Both the position numbers and the translations under genes were made by a program. From Solibacillus sp040273735 (lineage in GTDB: Bacteria > Bacillota > Bacilli > Bacillales_A > Planococcaceae): a DNA stretch of 64,000 bases. Of the stretch, positions 1 through 8,352 are shown in pieces. Position 1 is the stretch's first letter, and each line of letters starts with the position of its first letter. The notes beneath the pieces were generated by a model. That model was not told the DNA's origin. It searched no databases and saw nothing but the letters and a program-made list of their open reading frames with translations. The stretch lies in NCBI RefSeq assembly GCF_040273735.1, contig NZ_JBELZM010000012.1:1-64000 (forward strand). The letters are read 5' to 3'.

Positions 1-72
1 TCCGAAGGCAGGACTCGAACCTGCGACCTGCCGGTTAACAGCCGGATGCTCTACCAACTGAGCTACTTCGGA
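1..72 (-). tRNA. tRNA-Asn (GUU)
   Basis: The reverse strand folds as a complete 72-nt cloverleaf: a 7-bp acceptor stem (TCCGAAG with CTTCGGA), a D-arm containing AGCTCAGTTGGTAGAGC, an anticodon loop CTGTTAA giving anticodon GUU, and the T-arm GGTTCGAGTCC. The gene touches the window edge, so whether CCA is encoded cannot be seen. A strong promoter lies just upstream. Other tRNA genes may follow beyond the edge, as is common in Bacillales clusters. Confidence 0.97.
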
Positions 73-112
73 ATAATTACTTTGTTGCGACATCATCTTG
101 TCGACTTTTACT

Positions 113-141
113 ATTATAGAGAGCGATTTCCGTTTCGTCAA
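113..141 (-). promoter_or_regulatory. sigma-A promoter of the tRNA-Asn gene
   Basis: Reading the minus strand, TTGACG (136-141) is followed by a 17-nt spacer and a perfect TATAAT (113-118), about 40 nt before the tRNA. This is a near-consensus housekeeping promoter, as expected for stable RNA genes. Confidence 0.85.
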
Positions 142-248
142 CACTTTTCCTGAAAAAATTTAAAGAAAAAATCTCTTCCTTTATATAGGGCAAAAATCAT
201 CGTCTCTAAAAAACAACATAAATACTGTATTCCATTATTTACTTAATT

Positions 249-734
249 TTAAACATCATTTCTAAAATAATTTTCACTGTGAAGAAATTTGATTTTCCCT
301 TTGCACACACTGCAGCAATATTTTTTAACATCCATTTTTCTTTTTCTTTTATATATTTGTCTACAATTCGTACAGCTATATATATGTATTGTCTTTTGCT
401 TCGGCTTTTCTTTAGGCTGTTCCAATGTAGAACAGAACCGTGGTGCGCCTACTTTTTTCAATAAATTCCGGAAATCTGCATCACCATGCCTGTAACCCAT
501 CCCTAAAATATGAAGATGATAATGGCAAAGTTCATGTAAAATAATACCCTTTAACTCTTCTATGCCGAAATGATCATATAGCTTTTTATTAAGTTCGATA
601 TTGTGGCTGTTTAACATATACCGACCGCCCGTCGTTTTCAAGCGACTATTAAAATAAGCTTTATGAATAAACGGTCGATCAAAAAAGTCATTTGATAACT
701 GTTCCACTAATTTTTGTGCCTGCTCGTCCGTCAT
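249..734 (-). CDS. ydcK: SprT-like zinc metalloprotein (YdcK family)
   Basis: A 161-residue SprT-family protein. The zinc-protease-type motif HELCH is at residues 67-71, and a C-terminal CxxC...CxxC pair (about residues 120-143) forms a zinc ribbon. This is the usual layout of bacterial SprT-like proteins related to eukaryotic Spartan. Size and position downstream of tex match B. subtilis ydcK. The start is supported by an AAGGGGG ribosome site a few bases upstream. A hairpin separates it from tex, so it probably has its own promoter. The exact substrate of bacterial SprT-like proteins is not established; a proteolytic role is inferred from the HExxH motif. Confidence 0.88.
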   Translation of the reverse strand: MTDEQAQKLVEQLSNDFFDRPFIHKAYFNSRLKTTGGRYMLNSHNIELNKKLYDHFGIEELKGIILHELCHYHLHILGMGYRHGDADFRNLLKKVGAPRFCSTLEQPKEKPKQKTIHIYSCTNCRQIYKRKRKMDVKKYCCSVCKGKIKFLHSENYFRNDV

Positions 735-756
735 ATGCCAACCCCCTTAAATTAAT

Positions 757-786
757 AAAAGCGCATATTAGCTATGCGCTTTTTAT
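757..786 (-). terminator. Intrinsic terminator after tex
   Basis: A perfect 11-bp stem (757-767 with 773-783) and a 5-nt loop, flanked by A/T runs on both sides, lies between the tex stop and the sprT-like start. It can work in both directions. Confidence 0.75.
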
Positions 787-807
787 TATAATTGAAAATC
801 ATGCTCT

Positions 808-2982
808 TTACACGCTATGTTGATTTTCAGGAGTTAACATCGTTAAAGAAATGCGACCTTTATTTGCTTCTACTTTTTCTACCCAAACCGTCACAATATC
901 CCCCAGTGAAACAACATCTAGTGGATGTTTAACACGTCCTTTTTGCAGTTTTGATATATGAACAAGTCCATCCTGCTTCACTCCGATATCGACAAACGCA
1001 CCAAAATCAACGACATTTCGAACTGTCCCTTGCAGTTCCATTCCAACTTGCAAATCATCCATTTGAAGAACATCTGTTTTTAATAACGGTTGCGGGAAAG
1101 CATCACGAGGATCACGGGTAGGTTTCATTAATGTATCAACAATATCTTTCAACGTAACTTCCCCTACTTCTAATGACTCACCTAGTGTTGTTAAATTTAA
1201 CTTGCTGATCGCTTCTTCGGCTTTCGCCGTTCCGACATCCTTTTTCGTTAAACCTGCTGCCTCCAATACGGCTTCAGCTAATTTATAGCTTTCCGGATGG
1301 ATACCTGTAGCATCTAACGGATTTTTAGCATCTGCAATACGCAAGAAGCCGACCGCCTGCTCGTAAGTTTTAGCACCTAATCGAGGGATTTTTTTCAGTT
1401 GTGCACGTGATGTAAATTGGCCGTTTTCACTACGCATCGTCACAATATTTTCCGCAACTGTTTTGGAAAGTCCAGATACATATTGCAAAAGAGAGGCCGA
1501 AGCTGTATTTACATCTACCCCAACTTGGTTTACCGCTGTTTCTACAATAAACGTCAGTGATTCCGCGAGCTGCTTTTGCGAAACATCATGCTGATACTGC
1601 CCTACACCGACTGCTTTCGGATCAATTTTCACAAGCTCAGATAAAGGGTCTTGTAAACGACGGGCAATCGATACAGCACTTCGTTGTTCCACCTGTAAAT
1701 CCGGAAATTCCGCTCGCGCCACTTCTGAAGCGGAATATACGGAGGCCCCTGCCTCGTTGACAATAACATATGCAATGTTGCCGTCTACTTCTTTCAGCAG
1801 TTCCGCAATAAACTGCTCTGTTTCCCGGGAGGCAGTCCCGTTTCCAATTGCAATAATACTAATCGGATATTTCTTTAATAATGCCTTCACTGTTCCTTTC
1901 GCTTTGGAAGGATCCGACGTAGTGTGGGGATATATAACGCCCACTTCAATCATCTTGCCCGTTTCATCGACTACCGCTAATTTGCAGCCTGTTCTGTATG
2001 CAGGGTCTACACCAAGAACCATTTTACCGCGCATTGGTGGCTGTAATAATAAGTTGCGGAGATTTTCCGAAAAAATATGAATCGCTTGTGTTTCTGCTTT
2101 TAATGAAAGTTCTGCTCGAAGCTCATTTTCAATAGATGGTTTAATTAACCGTTTATAGCTATCCGAAACTGCCAACTTTACTTCATTTACAGAAGGGCCT
2201 ACAAAATTTCTAGGAATAAAATGATTTTCCATTTGTGTTGTCGCTTTATCGATTGGAACTTCAATTGTTGCACGTATCACTTCTTCTTTTTCTCCGCGGT
2301 TTACCGCGAGTATTCTGTGGGGTGCAATTCGGTGAACAGGTTCTTCATATGTGTAATACATTTCAAATACTTGTTTTTCATCTTTTTCCGCATTTTTTAC
2401 CGTTGTTACAAGCTTCCCTTCACGCCAAGATAGGGTACGGAGCTTTTCACGAATTGCAGCTTCATCGGCAAATCGCTCTGCTAGAATATCTCGAGCGCCA
2501 GCCAATGCTTCTTCAATTCCAGTAACACCTTGTTCTTCATTTATATAAGGCGCAGCCATTTCTTCCAACGTACGCTTTTTAAACTTTAACAGTTCTTCAG
2601 CTAACGGCTCCAAACCCCGTTCTTTGGCAATCGTTGCTTTTGTACGGCGCTTTTGTTTATATGGTCGGTACAAATCTTCTATGCGTTGAAGAACCGTGGA
2701 TGCTTGGATAGCTGTTTGTAGTTCTTCCGTTAATTTACCTTGCTCATCGATTAAACGCAGCACTTCTTCCTTTCGTGTTTCGAGCTGTTGTATGTAATGG
2801 TAGCGGTCTTCCACTGCCTTTATTTGAACTTCATCAAGTGATCCTGTCATTTCTTTTCGGTAACGTGCGATAAAAGGTACTGTGTTTCCTTCTTCCAGTA
2901 ACCCAATAACCGCTTGTGCTTGCTTTGGCTCTACTTTCGCATCTTTCGCGATTATTTGTAACATTTTTTGTTGATCCATCAT
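808..2982 (-). CDS. tex: RNA-binding transcription accessory protein Tex
   Basis: A 724-residue Tex/YdcI protein at normal family length. In order it shows the N-terminal helical region (about 1-190), a central domain, a YqgF/RNase H-like fold (about 320-460, with GVDPAYRTGCKLA), helix-hairpin-helix repeats (about 490-560), and a C-terminal S1 RNA-binding domain (about 645-715, with VGMELQGTVRNVVDFGAFVD). Tex binds nucleic acid and affects transcription and pathogenesis-related phenotypes in several bacteria; its precise role is unresolved. The first two codons are both ATG after AAAGGAG; the second (2979) has slightly better spacing. It sits downstream of sigB, as in B. subtilis. Confidence 0.95.
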   Translation of the reverse strand: MMDQQKMLQIIAKDAKVEPKQAQAVIGLLEEGNTVPFIARYRKEMTGSLDEVQIKAVEDRYHYIQQLETRKEEVLRLIDEQGKLTEELQTAIQASTVLQRIEDLYRPYKQKRRTKATIAKERGLEPLAEELLKFKKRTLEEMAAPYINEEQGVTGIEEALAGARDILAERFADEAAIREKLRTLSWREGKLVTTVKNAEKDEKQVFEMYYTYEEPVHRIAPHRILAVNRGEKEEVIRATIEVPIDKATTQMENHFIPRNFVGPSVNEVKLAVSDSYKRLIKPSIENELRAELSLKAETQAIHIFSENLRNLLLQPPMRGKMVLGVDPAYRTGCKLAVVDETGKMIEVGVIYPHTTSDPSKAKGTVKALLKKYPISIIAIGNGTASRETEQFIAELLKEVDGNIAYVIVNEAGASVYSASEVARAEFPDLQVEQRSAVSIARRLQDPLSELVKIDPKAVGVGQYQHDVSQKQLAESLTFIVETAVNQVGVDVNTASASLLQYVSGLSKTVAENIVTMRSENGQFTSRAQLKKIPRLGAKTYEQAVGFLRIADAKNPLDATGIHPESYKLAEAVLEAAGLTKKDVGTAKAEEAISKLNLTTLGESLEVGEVTLKDIVDTLMKPTRDPRDAFPQPLLKTDVLQMDDLQVGMELQGTVRNVVDFGAFVDIGVKQDGLVHISKLQKGRVKHPLDVVSLGDIVTVWVEKVEANKGRISLTMLTPENQHSV

Positions 2983-3064
2983 GCCACTCCTTTAAATTTC
3001 GAACTTCCTTTTAGTGTACCATTCCATTTGCATTGTTTCCCAAAAAAGCTTTGAATTTATGCAT

Positions 3065-3102
3065 GAAAAAAGAGCCTACTAATTTATGCTAGTAGACTCT
3101 TA
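3065..3102 (-). terminator. Terminator of the sigB operon
   Basis: A hairpin with arms AAGAG..CTACTA / TAGTAG..CTCTT is followed on the minus strand by a T-run. It starts within a few bases of the sigB stop, so no rsbX follows sigB in the transcript. Confidence 0.85.
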
Positions 3103-3106
3103 AACT

Positions 3107-3892
3107 TTATAATGAGACGCCGCCACTTGCTGTAATGGCGTCTTGTAATTTTTTAATTGCTTTACGTTGAATTCGCGAAACGTGCATTTGGGATATACCA
3201 AGTCTTTCTCCGGCTTCCTTTTGACTAAGCTGTTCCAAATAAGTTAATTGGATAATTTGCCGCTCGCGTTCATTCAATACATTCATCGCATCTGCTACAA
3301 TCATGCGGCGGTTTGTCACTTCATAGCCTGTATCTTCTCGACCGACTACATCAAATAACGTTACCGTACTGCCATCGGAATCTGATTCGATTGAATGGTC
3401 CATCGAAAGTGCCTGATAGCTTCGACCCATCTCCATCGCTTCCAGTACGTCCTCATCCTGGACCTCTAAATACGTTGCAATTTCGGTAATGGATGGGGAG
3501 CGTTGTAGCGATGTCGTTAATGCTTCGACAGCCGCCTTGATTCTAGGTCCTAATTCTTTAATACGTCTCGGAACATGCACGTCCCAAGTTTTATCACGTA
3601 AAAAGCGCTTTATTTCTCCAACAATTGTCGGAACAGCAAATGCCTCAAAGCTTCTGCCAAAAGAAGGGTCAAATCGTCGGATCGCACCTAATAATCCAAG
3701 CATCCCTACTTGTACAATATCATCATAATAAGATTTACCATGTGAATATTTGCGTGCAATCGACTCGACTAATTGCTGATAATGGAGCACAAGATTTGTT
3801 TGTGAATCTTCACAGCCGCTTGCCTGATATTCTGCAATCCAATTTAGCACTTCTTCTTTTGATGTATTTTTAGGTAGTGATTCTTTCGACAT
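3107..3892 (-). CDS. sigB: RNA polymerase sigma factor SigB
   Basis: A 261-residue sigma-70 family general-stress sigma factor. Region 2 is visible at about 45-115 (YYDDIVQVGMLGLLGAIRRFD), region 3 in the middle, and a region 4 helix-turn-helix near the C-terminus (QKEAGERLGISQMHVSRIQRKA). The last gene of the operon, it overlaps rsbW by 23 nt, which suggests translational coupling; its ribosome site (AGGTGAAAGGG) lies inside rsbW. In the known mechanism RsbW sequesters SigB until unphosphorylated RsbV displaces it. Expression is likely autoregulated from the sigma-B promoter before rsbV. Confidence 0.96.
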   Translation of the reverse strand: MSKESLPKNTSKEEVLNWIAEYQASGCEDSQTNLVLHYQQLVESIARKYSHGKSYYDDIVQVGMLGLLGAIRRFDPSFGRSFEAFAVPTIVGEIKRFLRDKTWDVHVPRRIKELGPRIKAAVEALTTSLQRSPSITEIATYLEVQDEDVLEAMEMGRSYQALSMDHSIESDSDGSTVTLFDVVGREDTGYEVTNRRMIVADAMNVLNERERQIIQLTYLEQLSQKEAGERLGISQMHVSRIQRKAIKKLQDAITASGGVSL

Positions 3893-4343
3893 TCCCTTTC
3901 ACCTGCTCTCTCGAGACATACTTTGTCATGAAAACAGTGACGCCACCTTCGTTATTTAATTTCACTTCATCCATTAAAGTTTCCATTAAATAAATCCCTA
4001 ATCCACCTTCACGTAATAATGCTACGTTTTCATTTTCATGATATGGACCAACTTTTGATTTGATCTCTTCAAAGTTAAAGCTTACACCGTAATCTGCGAC
4101 CATTATCTCAATCTTGTCCTCAAATAATGCACAGCCGATTACAACTTCGCCTTCCTCGTTTGCTTTATAAGCATGGTGAACAACATTCGTCACCGCTTCG
4201 CTTGTAGCTATTTTTAAGTCTTCAATTTCATCATAAGTAAACCCAACACGCATCGCTAATCCTGAAATTGTTAGCCGTATAACACTTACATATTGCGATT
4301 TGGCAGGCACTCGAATTTCAATATAGTCAAATGCTCTCATCAT
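3870..4343 (-). CDS. rsbW: Anti-sigma-B factor and serine kinase RsbW
   Basis: A 157-residue GHKL-fold serine kinase that binds SigB and phosphorylates RsbV. The N-box is EAVTNVVHHAY (about 49-59), the G1 box VADYGVSFN (about 82-90), and the ATP-lid glycines GGLGIYLM (about 112-119). The start overlaps the rsbV stop by 4 nt (ATGA), and the 3' end overlaps sigB. This gives the tight stoichiometric coupling typical of partner-switching modules. Confidence 0.95.
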   Translation of the reverse strand: MMRAFDYIEIRVPAKSQYVSVIRLTISGLAMRVGFTYDEIEDLKIATSEAVTNVVHHAYKANEEGEVVIGCALFEDKIEIMVADYGVSFNFEEIKSKVGPYHENENVALLREGGLGIYLMETLMDEVKLNNEGGVTVFMTKYVSREQVKGNVERITT

Positions 4344-4672
4344 TTCAACTCCAATTCCTCATCAATCTCGATACTCATTAATTCACTTAATCCTGTAATT
4401 TCAAACAACCTTACTAAACGATTTGATAAATTCACTAATTTTAATGATGCATTTTCCTTCGTAACTTTCTTATAAAATGCTACAAATATTCCTAAACCTG
4501 TACTGTCCATATAATTTACTTTTGATAAATCCAATTCAATTTTTCGGCCTTCCACAATTTGAACTGTCTCTAACTCTTCGCGTAAAATCGGGGCTGTGTA
4601 CGTATCAATTTCACCCTCGATATAGCCTTTTAACACGTCTCCATCTTCTCTAAATTGAACATTAACATTCAT
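4340..4672 (-). CDS. rsbV: Anti-anti-sigma factor RsbV
   Basis: A 110-residue STAS-domain protein. The conserved NYMDSTGLGIF motif puts the phosphorylatable serine at Ser57. When dephosphorylated by RsbU it binds RsbW and frees SigB. A GGAGGTG ribosome site precedes the ATG. It is the first gene after an internal sigma-B promoter (4706-4731), as in B. subtilis, so rsbV-rsbW-sigB can be induced as a sub-operon. Confidence 0.95.
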   Translation of the reverse strand: MNVNVQFREDGDVLKGYIEGEIDTYTAPILREELETVQIVEGRKIELDLSKVNYMDSTGLGIFVAFYKKVTKENASLKLVNLSNRLVRLFEITGLSELMSIEIDEELELK

Positions 4673-4705
4673 TATTAGACACCTCCATCTATAAACCTAA
4701 TTAGT

Positions 4706-4731
4706 ATTCCCGATTTCTCAGGAGTTTAAAC
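4706..4731 (-). promoter_or_regulatory. Sigma-B promoter inside the sigB operon
   Basis: On the minus strand GTTTAA (4726-4731), a 14-nt spacer and GGGAAT (4706-4711) match the sigma-B consensus (GTTTAA, 12-15 nt, GGGWAW). It lies in the rsbU-rsbV gap, 34 nt before rsbV. An autoregulatory sigma-B promoter at this place is known in B. subtilis. Confidence 0.9.
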
Positions 4732-4741
4732 ATAAATTTTT

Positions 4742-5737
4742 TTATTTTTTAAAAATAACAACCGTAAAATCATCTTCTAATTCAAAATCAGGCAAGTTTT
4801 TCAAATAGGTGTACATTTCCTCACACATTTCCTGCGCTGAAAGATGGTTACAGCTTAATGCCAAATTCTTAATCACATCCCGAGGGTCCAGCTCTCCTTG
4901 CTTGCGGAAATCCGTTACACCATCTGTAATCATAATGATAAAATCATTTTCTTCCAAACAAATGTCGTACTGCGGGTATGTCACTTCCGGCATAACACCT
5001 AATAGTAAACCTTTCGATTCCAAATCAAAGAAATTTTTTTTGCGAGCATTATAATATATAGCAGGCTCATGCCCGGCCGACCCATATGTAAATTTGCCTT
5101 CTTCAATATTGTATGTCCCGTAAAACATCGAGACAAACATACTATCATCAACACTCTTTTCGATAATACGATTCAACACTTCTAAAATGTAAGATGGATC
5201 TTTCGTTGCGTACTCAAGTGTATCAAGCCCGTATTTAACCATAGACATACACAAGGCTGCTGGCACACCTTTTCCAACAACATCTGTCACAGCTACACTG
5301 ACAACCGAATCATTGTTGTTTAAGAAGTGAACATAATCACCATTCATTTTGCGGATTGGTACAGATAGCATCCCAATATCAATCTGATCAAGCATAGGTA
5401 CTGTTGTTCTAAGAATCATATTCTGAATCTTTGTAGCGACATTCATCTCCATGCGCAGTTCTTCTTGCTGTTCGAGTAAACTTTGATGCTCCTTTAAAGT
5501 TAAACCAAAGTGTACCATAATCTCAATTAAAAAATCATAGCTATGCGAAATATCTTCTGGTAAGTCTGGATAAATTTGTTCAATCGCATACTTATGGATA
5601 TTGATGACCTCTTCGGGAGCTACTTTTTTTTGAATCAACTGTCGAATAAAGTTTTGCCCTATATACAAATTCCGCTCAGTTTGGTTTGCCAAAAAATCCG
5701 ATAAGATTTTTTGATATTGAGTTTGCAGCTCTTTCAA
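4742..5737 (-). CDS. rsbU: Phosphoserine phosphatase RsbU
   Basis: A 331-residue PP2C-type (PPM/SpoIIE) phosphatase that dephosphorylates RsbV. The N-terminal about 80 residues form the RsbU helical domain that binds RsbT, and a short linker helix follows. The catalytic domain shows metal-binding acidic motifs at about NGDYV, VTDVVGKGVPA, TDGVTDF and LEDDFTVV. It starts 13 nt after rsbT. Activation normally requires free RsbT, which makes the missing rsbS/rsbR genes upstream notable. Confidence 0.95.
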   Translation of the reverse strand: MKELQTQYQKILSDFLANQTERNLYIGQNFIRQLIQKKVAPEEVINIHKYAIEQIYPDLPEDISHSYDFLIEIMVHFGLTLKEHQSLLEQQEELRMEMNVATKIQNMILRTTVPMLDQIDIGMLSVPIRKMNGDYVHFLNNNDSVVSVAVTDVVGKGVPAALCMSMVKYGLDTLEYATKDPSYILEVLNRIIEKSVDDSMFVSMFYGTYNIEEGKFTYGSAGHEPAIYYNARKKNFFDLESKGLLLGVMPEVTYPQYDICLEENDFIIMITDGVTDFRKQGELDPRDVIKNLALSCNHLSAQEMCEEMYTYLKNLPDFELEDDFTVVIFKK

Positions 5738-5750
5738 ATTTTACCACATC

Positions 5751-6155
5751 CTACTTTACCCATTTTTCGATAACTATTGACGTTCCACTTCCTACAGTGG
5801 ATTGGATGTCCATTGTATCCATTAGTCTTTTGACTCCCGGCAAACCCGCTCCGAGGCCGCCCGAAGTTGAATAGCCGTCTTCCATCACTTTTTTCAAATT
5901 GGTTATTCCCGGTCCTTTATCTGCTGCTATTATGCGAAGGCCAACTTTCTCTTCATTACTAATACGTTCTATTGTCACTTCCCCGGCACGGGCATATAAA
6001 TATATATTTCGAGCCAGTTCACTTATCGCCGTCGTAATTCGAGCTTGATCTACCGCGCCAAAGCCAATTGCTTTCGCCTCGTTACGTCCAAGTTGGCGTG
6101 CAGCTACAATATCCCATTCTGTTACAATCTCTACGGTAGATTTCGTATTCATCAT
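5751..6155 (-). CDS. rsbT: Switch kinase RsbT
   Basis: A 134-residue GHKL kinase with very high visible similarity to B. subtilis RsbT: EWDIVAARQLGRN near the N-terminus, ISELARNIYLYA (N-box), and KVMEDGYSTSGGLGAGLPG (ATP lid). RsbT normally phosphorylates RsbS and RsbR in the stressosome and then activates RsbU. Two consecutive ATG codons follow a GGGGG ribosome site; the second (6152) has the better spacing. It is the first gene of its transcript, because a terminator after mazF lies upstream. In B. subtilis rsbR and rsbS precede rsbT; here they do not. Confidence 0.94.
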   Translation of the reverse strand: MMNTKSTVEIVTEWDIVAARQLGRNEAKAIGFGAVDQARITTAISELARNIYLYARAGEVTIERISNEEKVGLRIIAADKGPGITNLKKVMEDGYSTSGGLGAGLPGVKRLMDTMDIQSTVGSGTSIVIEKWVK

Positions 6156-6231
6156 AGTGCCCCCAATTTCCTACTTTTTCTTTCTATGGAGTTAACGTAT
6201 AGTATCAGTTTTTTGAATTATTAATTTTTAT

Positions 6232-6260
6232 ATTATACCATATGTTATCCTTGTAGTTTA
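6232..6260 (-). promoter_or_regulatory. Possible sigma-A promoter for rsbT-U-V-W-sigB
   Basis: A perfect TATAAT (6232-6237, minus strand) lies about 80 nt before rsbT, in an AT-rich gap that starts with a terminator. The element 17 nt upstream (TAAACT, 6255-6260) is a poor -35, so strength is uncertain. No sigma-B consensus was found in this gap. Confidence 0.45.
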
Positions 6261-6383
6261 GTTGGATATAAGTTTCTAAGCATATTTTTGCTATAATTAT
6301 AATTTTAAGTAAAATATTACAATGTTGCATGATTACAGTTTACTATTTACCTAAAATTTATAGGGGACTTTGATTTATAATAA

Positions 6384-6413
6384 TAAAAAACACCGAAACG
6401 ATTGTTTCGATGT
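6384..6413 (-). terminator. Terminator after mazF (ndoA)
   Basis: A 10-bp stem (6390-6399 with 6404-6413, one wobble pair) and a 4-nt loop, followed on the minus strand by a T-run. It sits 12 nt after the mazF stop and uncouples the toxin-antitoxin unit from the sigma-B operon. Confidence 0.8.
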
Positions 6414-6424
6414 CTTTTTATGTA

Positions 6425-6775
6425 TTAAAATTTTACGAGTCCTAAACTAATATTAAGAGCGATATCTACTTCTTGCATTAGTTTTGCATCTAGCTGAGTA
6501 ATACGATCTGTTAATCGTGATTTATCAATTGTACGCAATTGTTCAAGCAAAATTACCGAATCACGCTCAAAACCATACTTTTTCGCATCGATTTCAACAT
6601 GTGTAGGCAACTTTGCTTTTTGAATTTGCGCAGTTATTGCAGCTATTATGACAGTTGGACTAAAGCGATTTCCAATATCATTTTGAATAATAAGAACGGG
6701 TCTAGTCCCGCCCTGTTCTGAACCTACCACCGGTGATAGGTCAGCAAAAAAAACGTCTCCACGTTTTACAATCAA
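6425..6775 (-). CDS. ndoA: mRNA interferase toxin EndoA/MazF
   Basis: A 116-residue PemK/MazF-family endoribonuclease, nearly identical in pattern to B. subtilis NdoA: MIVKRGDVFFADLSPVVGSE at the N-terminus, then GGTRPVL with the catalytic Arg25, and a threonine in AAITAQ near position 48. Family members cleave single-stranded mRNA at short motifs (UACAU for B. subtilis EndoA). It lies 4 nt after its antitoxin gene, so the two are cotranscribed. Confidence 0.95.
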   Translation of the reverse strand: MIVKRGDVFFADLSPVVGSEQGGTRPVLIIQNDIGNRFSPTVIIAAITAQIQKAKLPTHVEIDAKKYGFERDSVILLEQLRTIDKSRLTDRITQLDAKLMQEVDIALNISLGLVKF

Positions 6776-6779
6776 ATTG

Positions 6780-7067
6780 TCATCCCCCGCTTACGAGACG
6801 CTCCACCATATGTTCCGCTTCATACTCTGCATGCAAGCACTCACTGCAAATTGTCAGATTAATTTGCGACATTTCCACATAGCCCTTTATTAAAGCTTCC
6901 CGTATTTGATTTGGTTGCATATGCTTTGTATAATTTTGAGTCGCCAAATACGCCATCATATAACCATTCTCAGTATTACGCCCAAACGTTCTTTCGAATT
7001 GCGTTACTAGCTCATTTGGTATGTCAATTACTACTTCTTCTACTTCTACTAATTCCTTCGCGTACAA
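6780..7067 (-). CDS. ndoAI: Antitoxin EndoAI (MazE-like), TTG start
   Basis: An antitoxin of about 95 residues. The N-terminal segment (VVIDIPNELVTQFERTF) fits a ribbon-helix-helix DNA-binding domain, and the C-terminal EAEHMVERLVSGG is the conserved toxin-binding tail of EndoAI. The longer ATG reading at 7094 has no ribosome site and would start only a few bases after a likely transcription start. A TTG at 7067 is preceded by GGAGG with 8-nt spacing and gives the family length (93 in B. subtilis), so I place the start there. It probably autoregulates the pair. Confidence 0.85.
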   Translation of the reverse strand: MYAKELVEVEEVVIDIPNELVTQFERTFGRNTENGYMMAYLATQNYTKHMQPNQIREALIKGYVEMSQINLTICSECLHAEYEAEHMVERLVSGG

Positions 7068-7103
7068 AACAAGCACCTCCACCGAACATCCCATTTCCCA
7101 TTC

Positions 7104-7132
7104 ATTCTATCATTGATTGACTACAATGAAAA
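7104..7132 (-). promoter_or_regulatory. Candidate promoter of ndoAI-ndoA
   Basis: On the minus strand TTTTCA (7127-7132), a 17-nt spacer and TAGAAT (7104-7109) place transcription start near 7097. That leaves about 30 nt of leader before the TTG start of ndoAI and almost none before the alternative ATG. Confidence 0.5.
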
Positions 7133-7233
7133 GACAGGAAAATTAAAAAACTGACAATTCTCGCAATAAAGGAATAAATATGGACATACTTGGTTTGTAT
7201 ATTTGAAGTTATTTACAGTAATTTTACATCGAT

Positions 7234-8352
7234 TTATTTATATACCCTAGGAACTCTAGCCGTTATTACACATGGCACTTCGTAATTAATTGTTTGGAGT
7301 TTATGAGCCCAATCATCTATTGTGATTTCCTCTTGCTGTTGGCAGCCTATCAGTACAACTTCTTCTCCAACATTATATGCTTCCGGAAGTAAAATCATAC
7401 TTTGATCCATACAAATTCTGCCGACAATTTTCGCTCTTTTTCCTCCAACAAGCACTTCTTGGCCCGAAAGCTTACGAATCATACCATCCGCGTAGCCAAT
7501 CGGTATTGTACCGATATAGCAGTCCTCTTCTGCTGTATATGTTGCACCATAGCCTACCGATTGACCCGCCTGCATTTTTTTAATATGTACAAGTTCTGTC
7601 TCTAGAGAAAATGCCGGCTTAATCGGAAAAGGCAATTTTGTGCCTACATAACCTGAAGGCAGCAATCCGTACATGGAAATACCAAAACGTACCGCATCAT
7701 AATGCAAAGAAGGATCTTTTACTAATGCGGTAGCTGTATTGGCAACATGAACAAGACGAGGCTTTTGTGGCAGTGCACCTAAAAAGTCCTTGAATAGGGT
7801 AGCCTGATTGTCAAAGTACATTGAATCTTCTTCATCTGCAGTAGCAAAATGCGTAAAAATTCCATCGACCAAAAAGTCATCGGAAGAATTAATCATTGTA
7901 TATAATTCCAATAGTTCTTCTTTAGTAGATACACCGATACGTCCCATGCCCGAATCAACTTTAACATGAAGTCTTAGCTGATTCAGCAGCGGTGTATACT
8001 GCTGTGCTTCTCGCAGCCATTCTGTTGAAAAGGCAGTAAGGATTATATTTTCTGCTGATGCATACGGAATAAAAGCATGCGGTGAAGCACCTAACACTAA
8101 AATATCAATATCCTTAAAATTCTCTCTAATATGTACTGCTTCGTCGGGTGTTGCGACAGCAAGCATTGTTGCACCGGCCTCGATTGCCGTTTTTGCAACT
8201 TCCACATCTCCATGACCATATGCATTTGCTTTTACGACAGCAATAATTTGGATATTCGGTCCTATATAGTTTCTTAGTGAAGCAATGTTATGTGTGACTG
8301 CTTGCAGATCAATTACTGCTCTTGTTGGTCTGTAATAAATTGGAGTATCCAT
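7234..8352 (-). CDS. alr: Alanine racemase
   Basis: A 372-residue fold-type III PLP enzyme that interconverts L- and D-alanine for peptidoglycan; it is cytoplasmic. The PLP lysine is in AVVKANAYGHG (Lys41). The C-terminal beta domain carries the catalytic tyrosine region SVGYGATY and the CMDQ motif. Position between ydcC and ndoAI is the conserved Bacillales order. It supplies D-Ala for Ddl (17183-18256) and MurF (15800-17170) in the same window. Confidence 0.96.
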   Translation of the reverse strand: MDTPIYYRPTRAVIDLQAVTHNIASLRNYIGPNIQIIAVVKANAYGHGDVEVAKTAIEAGATMLAVATPDEAVHIRENFKDIDILVLGASPHAFIPYASAENIILTAFSTEWLREAQQYTPLLNQLRLHVKVDSGMGRIGVSTKEELLELYTMINSSDDFLVDGIFTHFATADEEDSMYFDNQATLFKDFLGALPQKPRLVHVANTATALVKDPSLHYDAVRFGISMYGLLPSGYVGTKLPFPIKPAFSLETELVHIKKMQAGQSVGYGATYTAEEDCYIGTIPIGYADGMIRKLSGQEVLVGGKRAKIVGRICMDQSMILLPEAYNVGEEVVLIGCQQQEEITIDDWAHKLQTINYEVPCVITARVPRVYK

